NCBI GenBank assembly: GCA_019925095.2
Contig: CM034389.1
Coordinates: forward strand, 25,098,935-25,162,934
Direction: 5' to 3'
From: Dendrolimus kikuchii
Lineage: Eukaryota; Arthropoda; Insecta; Lepidoptera; Lasiocampidae
DNA length: 64,000 nucleotides
Part shown: positions 10,963 to 21,432 of the stretch, piece after piece
Position numbering within the stretch: the stretch's first letter is position 1
Layout: every line of letters begins with the position of its first letter
The notes under the pieces: generated by a model
What the model was told of the DNA's origin: nothing
Databases searched by the model: none
Seen by the model: only the letters and a program-made list of their open reading frames with translations
Program-made: the position numbers and the translations under genes

Positions 10963-10980
10963 TCCCGGGTTTCGGCACCA
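10963..10980 (-). promoter_or_regulatory. tRNA primer-binding site of the BEL/Pao element
   Basis: On the element strand TGGTGCCGAAACCCGGGA starts 6 bases after the 5' LTR. It is complementary to a tRNA ending TCCCGGGTTTCGGCACCA, which fits an acceptor stem of GCCGAAA/TTTCGGC, the sequence of animal tRNA-Phe. This is the expected position for priming minus-strand cDNA. Confidence 0.8.
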
Positions 10981-10986
10981 ATAAGA

Positions 10987-11345
10987 TGTAGCATTCGATT
11001 GCCCAGCAAAGGCGATCGGATACCACTCTGGGTAAATTTGATCCTTTTCGACGTTCAAGGTTCCTTTTCTAGCAGTAACGATATAAACACTGTACGTACC
11101 TGAGTCTGCAGCTAGCACCTTTTTTGTCTTTTAAGAGTTTGGTGGGATGTCACTCGAATTTTTGCTTGCGCGCTCGTATTTTTTTGTTTTTCGTTCGGCC
11201 GCCGTTCTTGCACTGGTGTTGCCACTCTCCGCTTTGATCAGTACGTAGTGTTGACAGTCAAAAATTGACGTCTCGATATTGCTAGAGAGCTACAACACTT
11301 GAACATCGATCAAAATCAAAATCAATTCGATATGGTAACGATACA
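10987..11345 (-). repeat. 5' LTR of BEL/Pao element
   Basis: 359 bp, identical by eye to the LTR at 4436-4794. It should hold the element's promoter; I did not identify a convincing TATA box. Sequence after the target duplication (11351-11468) is unrelated and unrecognised. Confidence 0.95.
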
Positions 11346-11468
11346 AGTGGCCTTGTGCGAGTCGGACTCACAATCAGAGGGATTTCTCTGTTAAATACGA
11401 TAGATACGATATCTAAAGCCTTATTGGTTTCGACTTACTGAAAGCTTAAACAGTAACTTAAGCTTAAA

Positions 11469-11781
11469 CCGTGCAGGAACGGAGGAAGAATACAATTTCC
11501 TGCGGCCGGGCGGCCTGTCGTAAGAGGCGACTTAACAACCCACAGCCAGGTGGTAGGGCATTTGCCCGGCTGGATGGCTACCACCCCTGGTCTAAAGTAT
11601 GTCGCCATAACAACCTTCGAGTTGTGTTTCGGCATTAGTGACCAGGTTCCACTTTCCCTTAAGAGAGCAGCAGCGCATTTGTAACACCTTTGGTGTTGCA
11701 AATGTCCATAGGTGATGGTAACCGCTTTCCATCAAGTGGGCCATTTGCCTGTCTGCTGATCTCCTGCAATAAAAAAAAAAA
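11469..11781 (+). mobile_element. SINE-like family A, copy 1 (reference description)
   Basis: Family A is the commonest repeat here (about 18 copies). Complete copies run about 300 bp from CCGTGCAGGAACGGAG to CTCCTGCAATAAAAAA. Landmarks: GGCCGGGCGGCCTG, GGTGGTAGGGCATTTGCCC, GGTTCCAGTCTCCCTTAAG (B-box-like), GGTGTTGCAAATGTCCATAG, and GGGCCGTCTGCCTGTC before the A-rich end. Most copies share the same 5' end, so this is a unit and not random LINE truncation. The last ~90 bp match the 3' end of the LINEs at 25218-25560 and 52893-53246, which suggests they supply its reverse transcriptase. The head is not recognisably tRNA-, 5S- or 7SL-derived. No clear target duplications were found. Confidence 0.8.
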
Positions 11782-12177
11782 CAGCAATGTCTTTGTAGAT
11801 AAATGTAAAGCAGTTATTTCTTTAGGAAAATATTTAGACCTTTTCTCTGAAATCAGGGTAGAGTAATAAGAGAAAGGGAGTCGGAGTATACAGCTGGACT
11901 AAGCGCACACTTTTTACCGGGTCCCTAAATTAGTTTAATGTAATAAGGGTTTTAGTCATAAATATACACAATGAAACCTTCGTGGGTTGACCTCGTTTGC
12001 AGTACGAATGTTGGGAGGCTGGGATGATTTTCTGTTACCTTTCCGTCTATTTACTAACCGCAAAACCGAGGCCGTTGCGAAATTTGCAATGCAAGGTACG
12101 ACATGCGTAGTCAATTTAGTCGATTGTGGATTGCTCATAAACATAATATCGAATTGTGTTATTCGAAGAGTTCCTTG
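11782..12177. other. Unassigned stretch between two family A copies
   Basis: Contains an open frame at 11987-12304 on the plus strand that runs into the neighbouring repeat; it has no recognisable domain and is not supported as a gene. Confidence 0.4.
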
Positions 12178-12495
12178 TTTTTTTTTATTTTTATTGCTTG
12201 AGGTCAGCAGACAGGCAGACGGCCCACTTGACGGAAAGCGGTTACCATCGCCTATGGACATTTGCAACACCAAAGGTGCTACAAATGCGCGGCTGCTCTC
12301 TTAAGGGAAACTGGAACCTGGTCACTAATCCCGGAACACAACTCGAGGTTGTTATGGCGACATACTTTAGACCAGAGGTGGTAGCCATCCAGTCGGGCAA
12401 ATGCCCTACCACCTGGCTGTGGGTTATTAAGTCGCCTCTTACGACAGGCCGCCCGGCCGCAGGAAATTGTATTCTTTCTCCGTTCCTGCACGGAT
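12178..12495 (-). mobile_element. SINE-like family A, copy 2
   Basis: Complete copy on the minus strand, poly-T (the A-rich tail) at the left and GCACGGAT head at the right. It faces copy 1 across about 400 bp of unrelated sequence. Confidence 0.8.
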
Positions 12496-12599
12496 AAAAA
12501 TTATTGTGTTGATATGAACATGGAAACAATAAGGAATCCGGCTGAAAACGCACCCAAAACACAGTTTGCGCCGTCAGTCCGTTCTTATTTATGTAAAAA

Positions 12600-12730
12600 A
12601 TCTCAATTAAAAATATCAACGTCGAAACGTCGGAATAACAAAAATCAAATAAATTGCCGCGCTTAAAATCGTTAAAACGTAGTTTTATTATGTAAACAAG
12701 TCGCGAAAACTTACGAAAATATTATAAAAA
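12600..12730. repeat. Penelope-type arm fragment
   Basis: Contains CGAAACGTCGGAATAAC, CCGCGCTTAAAATCGTTA and AAAACGTAGTTTTATTATG followed by AAGTCGCGAAAACTTA, the same landmarks as the inverted arms of the Penelope-like fragment at 32222-33296. Only one arm is present. Confidence 0.65.
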
Positions 12731-12776
12731 TATCAATCCAATATCTGATTATTTGAAACGTATTTTTAAATTTAAA

Positions 12777-13191
12777 TCTATATATATAAAAATCAATTGT
12801 TGTTCGTTAGTCTCACTAAAACTCGAGAACGGCTGGACTGATTTGGCTAATTTTGGTTTTAAATTATTTTTGGAAGTCCAGGGAAAAAAAATGCTTGGAA
12901 TATAGTAAAAATAACAATTTTGCTTTCCTTAGAAACTATTCCCACCTGTCAAACATTTGATGTTCGTCGCGTTGTTTAGAAATCAATTAAATTTAAAAGT
13001 CGTTCAGAAATCAAATTAAATTTAAAAGTGAAGATTTTTCAATTTGTTTGGTTTGGAATGTCAAACGTTTGATGTTCGTTCCGGTTAAGTTTTGACCAGA
13101 TTCTTTACTAAAGTTGAAACATTCTGCAATTATCATTCAGCTTTTTTATTTATTGATTCTGAGGCGGTACGAAGTTTGCCGGGTCAGTTAG
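12777..13191 (+). mobile_element. Non-autonomous Helitron
   Basis: Starts TCTATATATATAAAAATCAA, carries the CTCGAGAACGGCTGGACTGATTT block typical of lepidopteran Helitrons, and ends GCCGGGTCAGTTAG, close to the CTAG-type terminus. No Rep/helicase coding region. It contains a near-repeated internal block (TCAAACATTTGATGTTCGT and TCAAACGTTTGATGTTCGT). Confidence 0.75.
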
Positions 13192-13211
13192 TTATTCATA
13201 AATTGAAAGTT

Positions 13212-13540
13212 ATAATTAAACTACATTTTGAGGGTTTTAGGCGCTGTATTTTATTTGAGTTTTATTTCGACGTTTCAGCCACTTTTTAGTAGCCGTGTAA
13301 TCTGTATATGTAAACGTTATTCATTCTTTCATACTGCCGCCCCATCACTGACGTCTGCTTTACAGCAAAATCGCGGTAGTAGCGTGGTGGCGACGTGATG
13401 TCAGCGCGGCGGCGGTGTTGTATACACACGTGTTACTGAACAGTGTCCGAAACGTCGGAATAACAGTTAAATAAAATATTATGCTTAAACCCATTAAATC
13501 ATACTTTTATTATGTGCACTAGTCGCGAAAACTTAAGAAA
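13212..13540. repeat. Decayed pair of Penelope-type arms
   Basis: Left arm (GGGTTTTAGGCGCTGTATTTTATTTG, then CGACGTTTCAGCCACTTTTTAGTAGCCGTG) and right arm (GAAACGTCGGAATAAC, then ACTAGTCGCGAAAACTTA) are inverted relative to one another, as in the better copy at 32222-33296, with unrelated CpG-richer sequence between them. Confidence 0.6.
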
Positions 13541-13580
13541 ATACTAAATTAAATTTCTTAGTTTCTTTTTAATTTTCACG

Positions 13581-14045
13581 ATAAAGAGAGAGAGAGAGAG
13601 AGAACACTTTATTGCATACCAAAATATGCAATTACAAAAACAAACCATATTTACAATATTTTCTAAGCAATACAGTAGGCGGCCTTATCGCTTAAGCGAT
13701 CTCTTCCAGACAACCTAAATCAAGGAAATTTGAATCAGGCGATGTAGGTGGTGCAGTAAAAAGGGAATAGATACATAAATACTCAAAGTAATTTAAGAAA
13801 CAAATATACAAATACATACATATATACATAGTCATATATATATACATATACAATAATATATTTCAAAAAACATAAGTTATTATAATAAATGTATTAGCAT
13901 CATTATATTGTGTTAATCAAACATAGCTATTTGTGACAAATAGTGTTTGCTGAGTAAATTTCTAAATTTTGGTAAGGATTTGGCCTCTCTAACAGTAAAA
14001 GGCAGCATATTCCAAAGTTTGACAGCTGCACTGTAAAAGAATTAA
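13581..14045 (-). pseudogene. CR1/Jockey-type LINE: ORF2 C-terminus, 3' UTR and CT-repeat end
   Basis: On the minus strand about 40 codons of the C-terminal end of a LINE ORF2 can be read near 13922-14040 (AAVKLWNMLPFTVREAK, then FRNLLSKHYLSQIAM). They are followed by a 3' UTR with the hairpin ATCGCTTAAGCGAT (near 13690) and the end CAATAAAGTGTT followed by (CT)n at 13583-13602. The same 3' UTR hairpin and AATAAAGTGTTAT-type end recur at 16550, 30065, 41770 and 57825. Confidence 0.8.
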
Positions 14046-14585
14046 TAAGATGAAGTTTATACAGGCGTCACAAGTTTTCGATACGTATCAGAGCGTAAAT
14101 TGTGGGCAGTGGATAGGCGAAGGAATTTAAACATATTACGTCACAAGAACTCGTTAAACAGTGCAGGCTGTCCGGTCAGGATTCATACTTACAAGCACAC
14201 CTTATGCGTTAGTCATTAAGCGATCACGTCTGGACTAATAAAATTATTAGTTAGTACTTTAACTATTCAAAGCTTATTCAAGAGAAGTCATTAGGATAAC
14301 CCACCATTAAAAACAATTACATGCAATATTAGAACTTACCATAAGAAAATTAAGCTGACGTTTCAATCCCCTTACTGTTAACCATTCCACTGTTCATATA
14401 ACTTCACATATTAGTCATACATGTATAAATAAATTAAAGTATCTAATTCATAAACATACTATGTACATTATATCCATCACTATTTAATTTTACCCTTTTC
14501 GTATTTCAATACATTCATAATCGAACTACTAAAGACTTACACATGTGTTTTTACACTATTTACCAATAACAAATAAAAAAATATT
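14046..14585. other. Mostly unassigned, with a degenerate SINE head
   Basis: 14150-14235 resembles a decayed tRNA-like head of family S1 on the minus strand (GGATTCATACTTACAAGC, then GCGTTAGTCATTAAGCG). The rest is AT-rich with nothing recognised. Confidence 0.35.
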
Positions 14586-14689
14586 TCAACACAATTTTTT
14601 TTGGATATGTGTTATATTTAATAATACTTTTAATATTAAGACGTGATTATTATGAATGGTTTTTTTTTTGATACACTGAAATGATATCT

Positions 14690-14882
14690 CGGTGATAGGT
14701 ATCGACGTGTATGCAGTCGCCGTTTGGGCGGGCGGCGTCAATGCGTCAGGGCGTGCTCTCGACGCCGGTGACGCGGTCGTACTAAATGACGCGAAGGGAT
14801 ACAGGTTGGCTGCCACTGAAACACTCTGTAATTGCGTGTCCTGTGCAGTTTTCTGGACATTCGTTCGCGTTTCGTATAGCAT
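14690..14882 (-). CDS. Unrecognised GC-rich open segment, possible exon
   Basis: A CpG-rich island of about 190 bp in AT-rich surroundings is open on the minus strand for about 65 codons from ATG at 14882, with an Ala/Thr/Ser-rich product (SVSVAANLYPFASF, ASRARPDALTPPAQTATAYT). The frame continues into poly-A-like low-complexity sequence, so if it is an exon it should splice out near 14683 (TTTCA/GTGTAT on the minus strand). The opposite strand is also open. No family recognised; it could equally be part of a repeat not otherwise represented here. Confidence 0.25.
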
Positions 14883-14904
14883 TTGTCATTAACATTACTC
14901 ATTG

Positions 14905-15035
14905 TTAATTGATATCTTTGTCTTCCGTGATCACGGCTACTGAAAAATGGCCGAAATATCGAATTTAATTTTTTTTTTATAAAATAAAATACCGCATTTA
15001 AAACCGTTAAAATGTAGTTTTATTATTAACATATG
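14905..15035. repeat. Penelope-type arm fragment
   Basis: TGATATCTTTGTCTTCCGTG, GATCACGGCTACTGAAAAATGG and AAAACCGTTAAAATGTAG match the right arm of the element at 32222-33296. Confidence 0.6.
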
Positions 15036-15607
15036 TTATACGTTTTTATTGCAGTTTTAAGATGCATTAAAATTACTATCAGTTATTGATATAAAACGTA
15101 TGCGGAGCTTTCCGAATGGTTTTCTCAATGCTATAATGAACTTTTTCACACGTTGAGTTTTCTTTTTAAAAGAAGATGGGGACTTTACAAAATGAAAGAA
15201 AGGAAAACTTTATTTGAAGAAACAACGACGTAATTACATTCCTTATAGATTATTATTCACAGAGCATATTTTAAGAATTTGTACGCCGCATTTTCAGCAA
15301 GCAAGGTTTACACTTAGCATATTGCTGTGCCGGAGCGGTGTTATATCCGACACAACGTTGACTTTCAATGCAAACATTCCTTTTGTCTTAAGACCAAAAC
15401 GACCTAATTTTATTATATTAATATAACTAATTCTACTTGAGTTAGTAAATCAAATAATTTTTAAAAACTAACAATAAAATACTTTAGTAAATAAATAAAT
15501 GGAAAACATCAGCCCTAAATTGTATCTGTAAGACTAGAAATTTTCAAAATGAGGTTACAAATAAGTAATCGATTACCATAATCGATTTATGTGAATGAAT
15601 TTCAAGT
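15036..15607. other. Unassigned AT-rich stretch
   Basis: Short frames only; no recognised repeat or RNA gene. Confidence 0.4.
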
Positions 15608-15682
15608 TGGAAAGCGGACCCTGGGCGTCGAAGTGAACGCTCCGAACACAACCGGGAGTTAACGCTCGGATGATGATGATGC
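15608..15682 (+). repeat. RTE-type LINE 3' end with (ATG)n tail
   Basis: GGAAAGCGGACCCTGGGCGT followed by AACGCTCGGATGATGATGATG looks like the very 3' end of an RTE-type element, which often finishes in a short tandem repeat. Too short to classify further. Confidence 0.4.
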
Positions 15683-15771
15683 ATTTCAAGTATTATTAAT
15701 ATAAAATTAACATTAAAACATTCATACCGCACGATTAATTCATTTGAAAATAACTAAACCAACTAACTACA

Positions 15772-15946
15772 TACATACATAGCTTCACGCCAGTTCCCTT
15801 GCGGGGTAAGCACGAACAACGGAGCGCCATTCAGGCTTATTCTTACACACCTCACTTGCTTCTTTGACATTCATAGCTCTTGTCATGCACGCTCGTCAGT
15901 TCTTAAGGCTCCTGACATCACCTTCTGCTAGTACACGATCAATTTG
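15772..15946 (-). mobile_element. Short RTE insertion with 11-bp target duplication
   Basis: 175 bp of the RTE 3' end (CTTCACGCCAGTTCCCTTGC at its left, i.e. the last codons and end of the element), with its (ATGT)n tail as TACATACATAC at the left. Perfect duplications AACTAACTACA flank it at 15761-15771 and 15947-15957. Strongly 5' truncated, typical of aborted target-primed reverse transcription. Confidence 0.85.
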
Positions 15947-15957
15947 AACTAACTACA

Positions 15958-16380
15958 ATTATAAAATAATATCAACGTGATTCAATCTGGGCCCGACAAT
16001 GTATAAAAGAGTATCAGTGTCCTTTCAATAATAATAAGCTATTGATAACGAAGCCTATTAAATTTCAAACCATTCTATTTCGAAAATAATTATTACCGGG
16101 CAAATAATCCGCACAAGAAGCGGTACAAAAGAAAACAAGAAACAGAAAATACTCATTTTCTTTTATTATTTACAAAGAAAATTAGTCTTGAAACTTTGAA
16201 GGGCTTATGCCTAATTTTACATAACTTTCTAAACACAATAAGCTGTTGAAATTTTAGTTTTTCTTGTTAAAAAACATTTGAGGATTTGCGACTTCCTAAT
16301 CTCTGTTTATCCAATCTTAAATAATTAAGATACGCTTCCTCTCGATCTAGTGAGGAAGCGTAGAAGGGATTGTGGGTAGA
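15958..16380. other. Unassigned stretch with one hairpin
   Basis: ACGCTTCCTC and GAGGAAGCGT near 16333-16362 form a 10-bp perfect stem. Otherwise AT-rich and unrecognised; it may be the upstream part of the LINE 3' UTR that follows. Confidence 0.4.
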
Positions 16381-16660
16381 CAGATTATAATATAACTAAG
16401 TTAAGCTTTCTTTTATTGTATTAGTTATATTTGTATATATAGTTTATTTATATATTTATTATTAAAATGTAAGTAATCGTACAATAATTATGTATACCAC
16501 CATCGCCACTCCTAATCAGCAATATTCTTGCTACAGGTTCAGGTAAGAGATCGCTTTTTAGCGATAAGACCGCCACTTGTACACAATTAGAATAGTACTA
16601 GTTCGTAAGTTTATTGTAATGCTGTACGTACATTAAAGTGTTATCTATATTTATAAACAT
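16381..16660 (+). repeat. CR1/Jockey-type LINE 3' UTR
   Basis: Contains the family hairpin ATCGCTTTTTAGCGAT near 16551 followed by AAGACCGCC, and ends TTAAAGTGTTATCTATA. No protein remains were read upstream. Confidence 0.6.
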
Positions 16661-17680
16661 GATTAATTAAATATTAGAAACAAAAATAAATTACAGTGTA
16701 AACTGTATATAACGACACTGAAAGTACTGTGCATTTTATGGCGTTATAGAGAGGTGACGTAAATGGAGAGATGTCTGTTATTTTTATCTGACGTCTTTTG
16801 CTGCACCAGTCATTTTGTTGTATTTTTTTATTTATTTCATTCATATCTTGCGATATGGAGGCATCTTGGTGATAAAGGAAGTACTTAGATATTTCGGTGT
16901 TTCGGATTTTTGTAGAACTTTCGGTATGCATGATGCCGACAGTCGAGTTTATTACGGGCTAGGATAAGAAAGCTATAAAAGAACGTACACATCTGCGCAT
17001 ATTTTACTAGTTGTGACAACTTAAGAGGTACTTTTTATTACTTAATTGTTGTAATTATTGAGAGTGAGTGTAATGCTATATAGTGTGTATCATTGTATGG
17101 AAAATAAGCTAAACCAACCAAAGCCAAGTGATTTCGACGCTTAAGGGAGTTTGTCGTTAAATCGAGTGACGTTACACGGAGTTTACACAGTATATAAATA
17201 TGGTATGAAAAAAGAAGTATAATGAACCTAAGAATGAACTACGAAAAAACCCCTGACCGTCAGCACTAAAATAAATCAACACACTAAATAAAAGCCGGTA
17301 CATGTCACACCCCTTCATTGAAATGCCCCATTAAATCATATTTCCATGATCTTTAATCTTCCGAAAACTAATTATGACAAGCGGGCGGCTAACAAGTCTC
17401 ACCTTTGAACTGTGTTTAATATATTCTTGAGGGCCGCCTTTGTGGCATTCTGAGTAATTACTGCCAACGCCGTTCTACAAAAGATTATTCCATCTTAATT
17501 ATGACAGACGGTAATCAAGTCTGTTTTGTCAGAACCTTTTTGGAAACAGAAAACTTTATAACTCGATTGGCAACGGTCCTAACAAACACCTTTCTCTTCA
17601 TCATCTCATCTTACATTAGTCTCTTTATATATGCACGTTTATTAAAGGTGCTCTTTACTTGATCTTTCTTCAATTTGATC
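16661..17680. other. About 1 kb with no recognised feature
   Basis: AT-rich; frames shorter than 90 codons without domains. No repeat shared with other parts of the window was noticed. Confidence 0.45.
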
Positions 17681-17988
17681 TTTTTTTTGCGTGAGTTCAG
17701 CAGACAGGCCGACGGCCCACCTGATGGAAAGCGCTTAAGATCGCCTATGGACATTTGTAAAACCAGAAGTACTACCAATATGCTGCTGCTCTGTAACAGG
17801 AGAGTAGAACCTGGCCACTAATGATGGAACATAACTCAGGGTTGTAATAGCGGCATGCTTTAGACTAGGGGTGGTACCTATCCAAACGGGCAAATACCCT
17901 ACCATATCGCTGTGGGTTGTTTTGTCGCCTCTTACGACAGGCCGCCCGGCCGCAGGAAATTATATTCTTTCTCCGTTCCTGTACGGAT
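17681..17988 (-). mobile_element. SINE-like family A, copy 3
   Basis: Complete but more diverged copy on the minus strand; ends GTACGGAT at the right. Confidence 0.8.
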
Positions 17989-18505
17989 ATAACGGTGATG
18001 ATAATCATGACACGTACGTCACGATCTACACTAATAGTTATAGACTTGTTTTGTGATTGTACTTTCATCCATTTTATTTACATGGCCGAACCAACTTAGC
18101 ATTCCTTTTTCAACTCTTAAAAATTAAAAATATTAAATGACATTACTTAAATTTTATCGCATTTAGTAACAAATGGCTAAATATTTACATGTAAGATATT
18201 ATTATTATGAGTTTTTGAAGTAGGGGCTTTTTTTTTCACGGAGGTATGGAAGCAAATGCTAAAATTTCTCGTACTACCTATAAATCACCACTTTCTCACT
18301 CACGATACTCGAACTTACCCAGTTTCGTGGCAACCGTATCGCGATTAATAGTGACCATAAATTAGGAAATAAGCGACTTGCGTATGAAAGCGTCCTAATG
18401 ACCCTAACTTCATGGGGTGCCTAGAGGCCTATATTTCGCCTACTAACTCATCAGTATAATATATTCTAGTAGCTTTTGCCTGTTGCTTCGCTTGCGTTAT
18501 ATATC
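17989..18505. other. Unassigned, with a possible Helitron 3' end
   Basis: Near 18465-18500 CTAGTAGCTTTTGCCTGTTGCTTCGCTTGCG resembles a Helitron 3' terminus on the minus strand (…GCGAAGCAACAGGC…CTAG), but no matching 5' end was found. Confidence 0.35.
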
Positions 18506-18733
18506 ATAGGTCCCCAAAGTGCTCCATGTGGACCCCTGGGGGTCAACGAAAATAGAATCTGGGGGTCCGCGAACTGCGAATAGGGATCCACAATAGTGAA
18601 TTCCATTTAAGCTTTAACTTTCTAAATAGAATAATAAAACGTGATAGTGCGCGTATCGTAACGTATTTAGAAGTTGTAAAATTGATACGGGCTCTGGGAG
18701 AAAACATAGTTTGGGGAACCATTGGTATAAATG
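18506..18733. mobile_element. Candidate hAT-like MITE
   Basis: Left end CATAGGTCCCCAAAGTGCTCC and right end (reverse complement CCAATGGTTCCCCAAACTATG) form imperfect terminal inverted repeats of the GGTTCCCCAAA type common among hAT non-autonomous elements. No convincing 8-bp duplication was seen, so this is tentative. Confidence 0.35.
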
Positions 18734-18842
18734 TAGACATAGTGGACGACCGACCGTTTGGAGTCCCAGATGCCCTTTAGTAACGTCCTACCGGGCGAGG
18801 AGATAGTGCGTAAGTATATTCCCCGGCGTTATCAAAAACAGA

Positions 18843-18843
18843 G

Positions 18844-18899
<56 letters not shown>

Positions 18900-18993
18900 C
18901 ATATATGTATATATATATACATATATATATATGTATGTATATATATATGTATATATATATATGTATATATACATATATATATGTATGTATATA

Positions 18994-19029
<36 letters not shown>
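18843..19029. repeat. (AT)n / (ATGT)n microsatellite
   Basis: About 185 bases of alternating AT with interspersed GT/AC steps. Open frames across it on both strands are compositional artefacts. Confidence 0.95.
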
Positions 19030-19031
<2 letters not shown>

Positions 19032-19165
19032 CCTTATGTTTCAAAATACCTATTGATAATATTCGTAACGCCATCTAGCTAAGGTGGAACTAACCATCGT
19101 GAGAGCAACACATTAAGGCTCATCATTAAGGCTTGGTATATAATGATCAATAATTTCCAAAAAAA

Positions 19166-19275
19166 AAAAAAATTCACTATATGAGACGTGACGTGGTTTT
19201 TTCGTAATTTTATTATAGTTATCTCAAGTTAAGAAAAAAAATCACCTCCAAATAATTAAGTTGAAACCGTTTTAT
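19166..19275 (-). repeat. Unnamed interspersed repeat, copy 2
   Basis: Inverted homologue of 304-412, sharing CGTAATTTTATTATAGTTA, AAGTTAAGAAAAAAAATCACC and TGAGACGTGACGTG-like blocks. Confidence 0.6.
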
Positions 19276-19398
19276 TAAATATCTACATCTTTATAAAATG
19301 GAGATAAATAATTTAGTTGTAATATGTTTTTAAGTACTACTTTATTTTATTCGCAATAAAAAAACAACAATGTACTTGTATGCAGTTTCACACGCAGT

Positions 19399-19676
19399 AG
19401 AAGTGAAACTTTATATAATATACTGACTTAGCTTGCTTAGTAGACAAGAGTGAGGAGGCTACGAAAACTACTGAACTATAAAGACTACCTAAACTACCAA
19501 ATCTACCACAATTACCAAAACACCAAAATTACCAAAATAGCCAAAATTACCAAAATGAAGAAACTGGCAAATCACAAAAAAGTACCTAGGAATTTAGTGT
19601 CGCTTTTTCATTTCCAATGAAATGAAAACTCAATAGTTTCAAATCACAACGATTCTAAAGAAGTTTCACTTCAATA
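19399..19676. mobile_element. Short element with X-type terminal inverted repeats
   Basis: Begins GTAGAAGTGAAACTT and ends AAGAAGTTTCACTTC, the same terminal motif as element X at 26217 and 40637. The 278-bp interior differs and includes a degenerate 11-12-bp tandem repeat around ACCAAAATTACC (19496-19560). Confidence 0.5.
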
Positions 19677-20065
19677 ATGCAGCTGAAAAATGACTGCGTC
19701 TATAAAATCCCCGCTATCGCCCGAAAAATCAGTACCGAAAGTCGTTATGGACGTTGGCGTTGCAACAAGCCTTAAAATTGCATGCAGCCTTGTCATTGTC
19801 GTTACTAGAAGTTGTGCGCAGAAAGTTTGCCAATGGTCACCCCTCCCGCTTCCTACGACTGGGACCGGGACTTGTCTAAGTAGCACTAAGAATTAGACGA
19901 CCGCGGGTCGCGGTTGTCGGCGGCGGAAGAAGTTGTCATCGGCAAACCTTCTGCGCACGACTTATATGACCATGTATTTGTTAGTGAATTGCGACGATGG
20001 TTCCATTAAAACGCAATCGAAGCGCAATCTTGTCGGGAATATTATTTCATCCCTCAGGAATAGTA
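19677..20065. other. CpG-richer stretch without recognised gene
   Basis: 19690-19960 is richer in CpG than its surroundings and has overlapping frames on both strands without any domain I recognise. Confidence 0.35.
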
Positions 20066-20362
20066 TTTTTTTTATTGCACGAGTTCAGGAGACAGGCAGA
20101 CAGCCTACCTGATGGAAAGCGGTTACCGTCATCTATAGACATTTGTAGCACTAAAAATGCTACTAACGTGTTGCTGCTTTCTAAAGGAATACTAATACCG
20201 GAACGCAAATCAAGGTTGTTATGGCGACATACTCTAGACCAGAGGTGTTAGCCATCCAGACGGGCAAATACCTTATCACGTTGCTGTGGGTTATTTTGTG
20301 GCCTCTTACGACAGGCCGCCCAGCCGCAGGAAATTGTATTATTTCTCCGTTCCTGCACGGAT
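20066..20362 (-). mobile_element. SINE-like family A, copy 4
   Basis: Complete copy, diverged in the middle, head GCACGGAT at right. Confidence 0.8.
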
Positions 20363-20463
20363 GACTTTATAGATGAAAGTTACCCTTACCCTACCCTAGG
20401 GTGTGTCCTTTTCTATACTCCTGAGAACGTTTTTATAAAATTTTGTGACAATCGGTTTAGTAG

Positions 20464-20773
20464 TTTTTTTATTGCAGGAGGTCAGCAGACAGGCAGACGG
20501 CCCACTTGATGGAAAGCGGTTACCATCGCCTATGGACATTTGCAACACCAAAGGTGCTACAAATGCGCTGCTGCTCTCTTAAAGGAGACTGGAACCTGGT
20601 CACTAATGCCGGTACACAACACAAGGTTGTTATGGCGGCATACTCTAGACCAGGGGTGGTCGCCATCCAGTCGAGCAAATACCCTGCCACCTGGCTGTGG
20701 GTTGTTTAGTCGCCTCTTACGACAGGCCGCCAGGCCGCAGGAAATTGTATTCTTTCTCCGTTCCTGCACGGAT
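20464..20773 (-). mobile_element. SINE-like family A, copy 5
   Basis: Well preserved copy in the same orientation as copy 4, 101 bp away; the 70-codon frame characteristic of the family (starting MQERRKNTISC) is open. Confidence 0.85.
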
Positions 20774-21432
20774 AAAGTTAAAGCGTCACAAACTTACCAA
20801 GTCTCATACGCATTTATAATTAGGATTTTTAATATAAAATAACTTATAAAAGAGTCGATTTTGATTTATCGAGACACGATTTCACGCTACATTCACGGAC
20901 TACTTCATCCAAATTTGAATATTCCGTTGAGAGAAATACGACACACATCGGTTGGCAGTCAACCTTGTAAAACTTCACCAAATCATTATTTAAAGGAATT
21001 TCGTCATTAATGCAAGAGTAATAGAGTTGAACTTTAATCACAGTTTTAGGCACATGTTAGAAGCATTCGACGTAGTTACTAATCCAAGCTTTGTGCGCAT
21101 TCGATGGCCTTCGAACTGATCGAACGTGCAACTTTTGAGTGTTGCATTGAAATTTCAATTCACTCTGTACTGTATTTGATAATGTAAATAAAATATTTTT
21201 ACGTTTAGTTAATAATAGGCTGGAGTTGTTGATCTTACAGCTCCCAGATCTACGTCAGTTGAGTAAAACCGAAAGTTTGATAATGAATAATGTAATAATA
21301 CAGTTGAAGCGTATACGAACTAGCTCGGAGACAAGCGAGACCTTTTTGAAGAGCTCTCGGGATTAGTATGACAACTTACTAAACGTACCCAATGTACCAA
21401 CTCGTCAACAACTACAATACATACTGTGAAAG
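20774..21432. other. No recognised feature
   Basis: AT-rich sequence without repeats shared within the window; only short frames. Confidence 0.45.

Larger units (their letters stand above)
4436..11345 (-). mobile_element. Full-length BEL/Pao LTR retrotransposon
   Basis: 6910 bp between two matching 359-bp LTRs, with a perfect 5-bp target duplication AGTGG (4431-4435 and 11346-11350); 5 bp is the usual size for this superfamily. It carries one intact gag-pol frame, a primer-binding site and a purine tract. Superfamily assignment rests on the YVDD reverse transcriptase, the DUF1759/DUF5641-type ends and the protease-RT-RNaseH-integrase order. Confidence 0.95.

Noticed and set aside
11987..12304. 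105-codon frame
   Set aside because: Ends inside a family A copy, has no domain, and the opposite strand is open over the same interval.
18758..19082. Several open frames encoding Tyr/Ile repeats
   Set aside because: They come entirely from the (AT)n/(ATGT)n microsatellite and are open on both strands.
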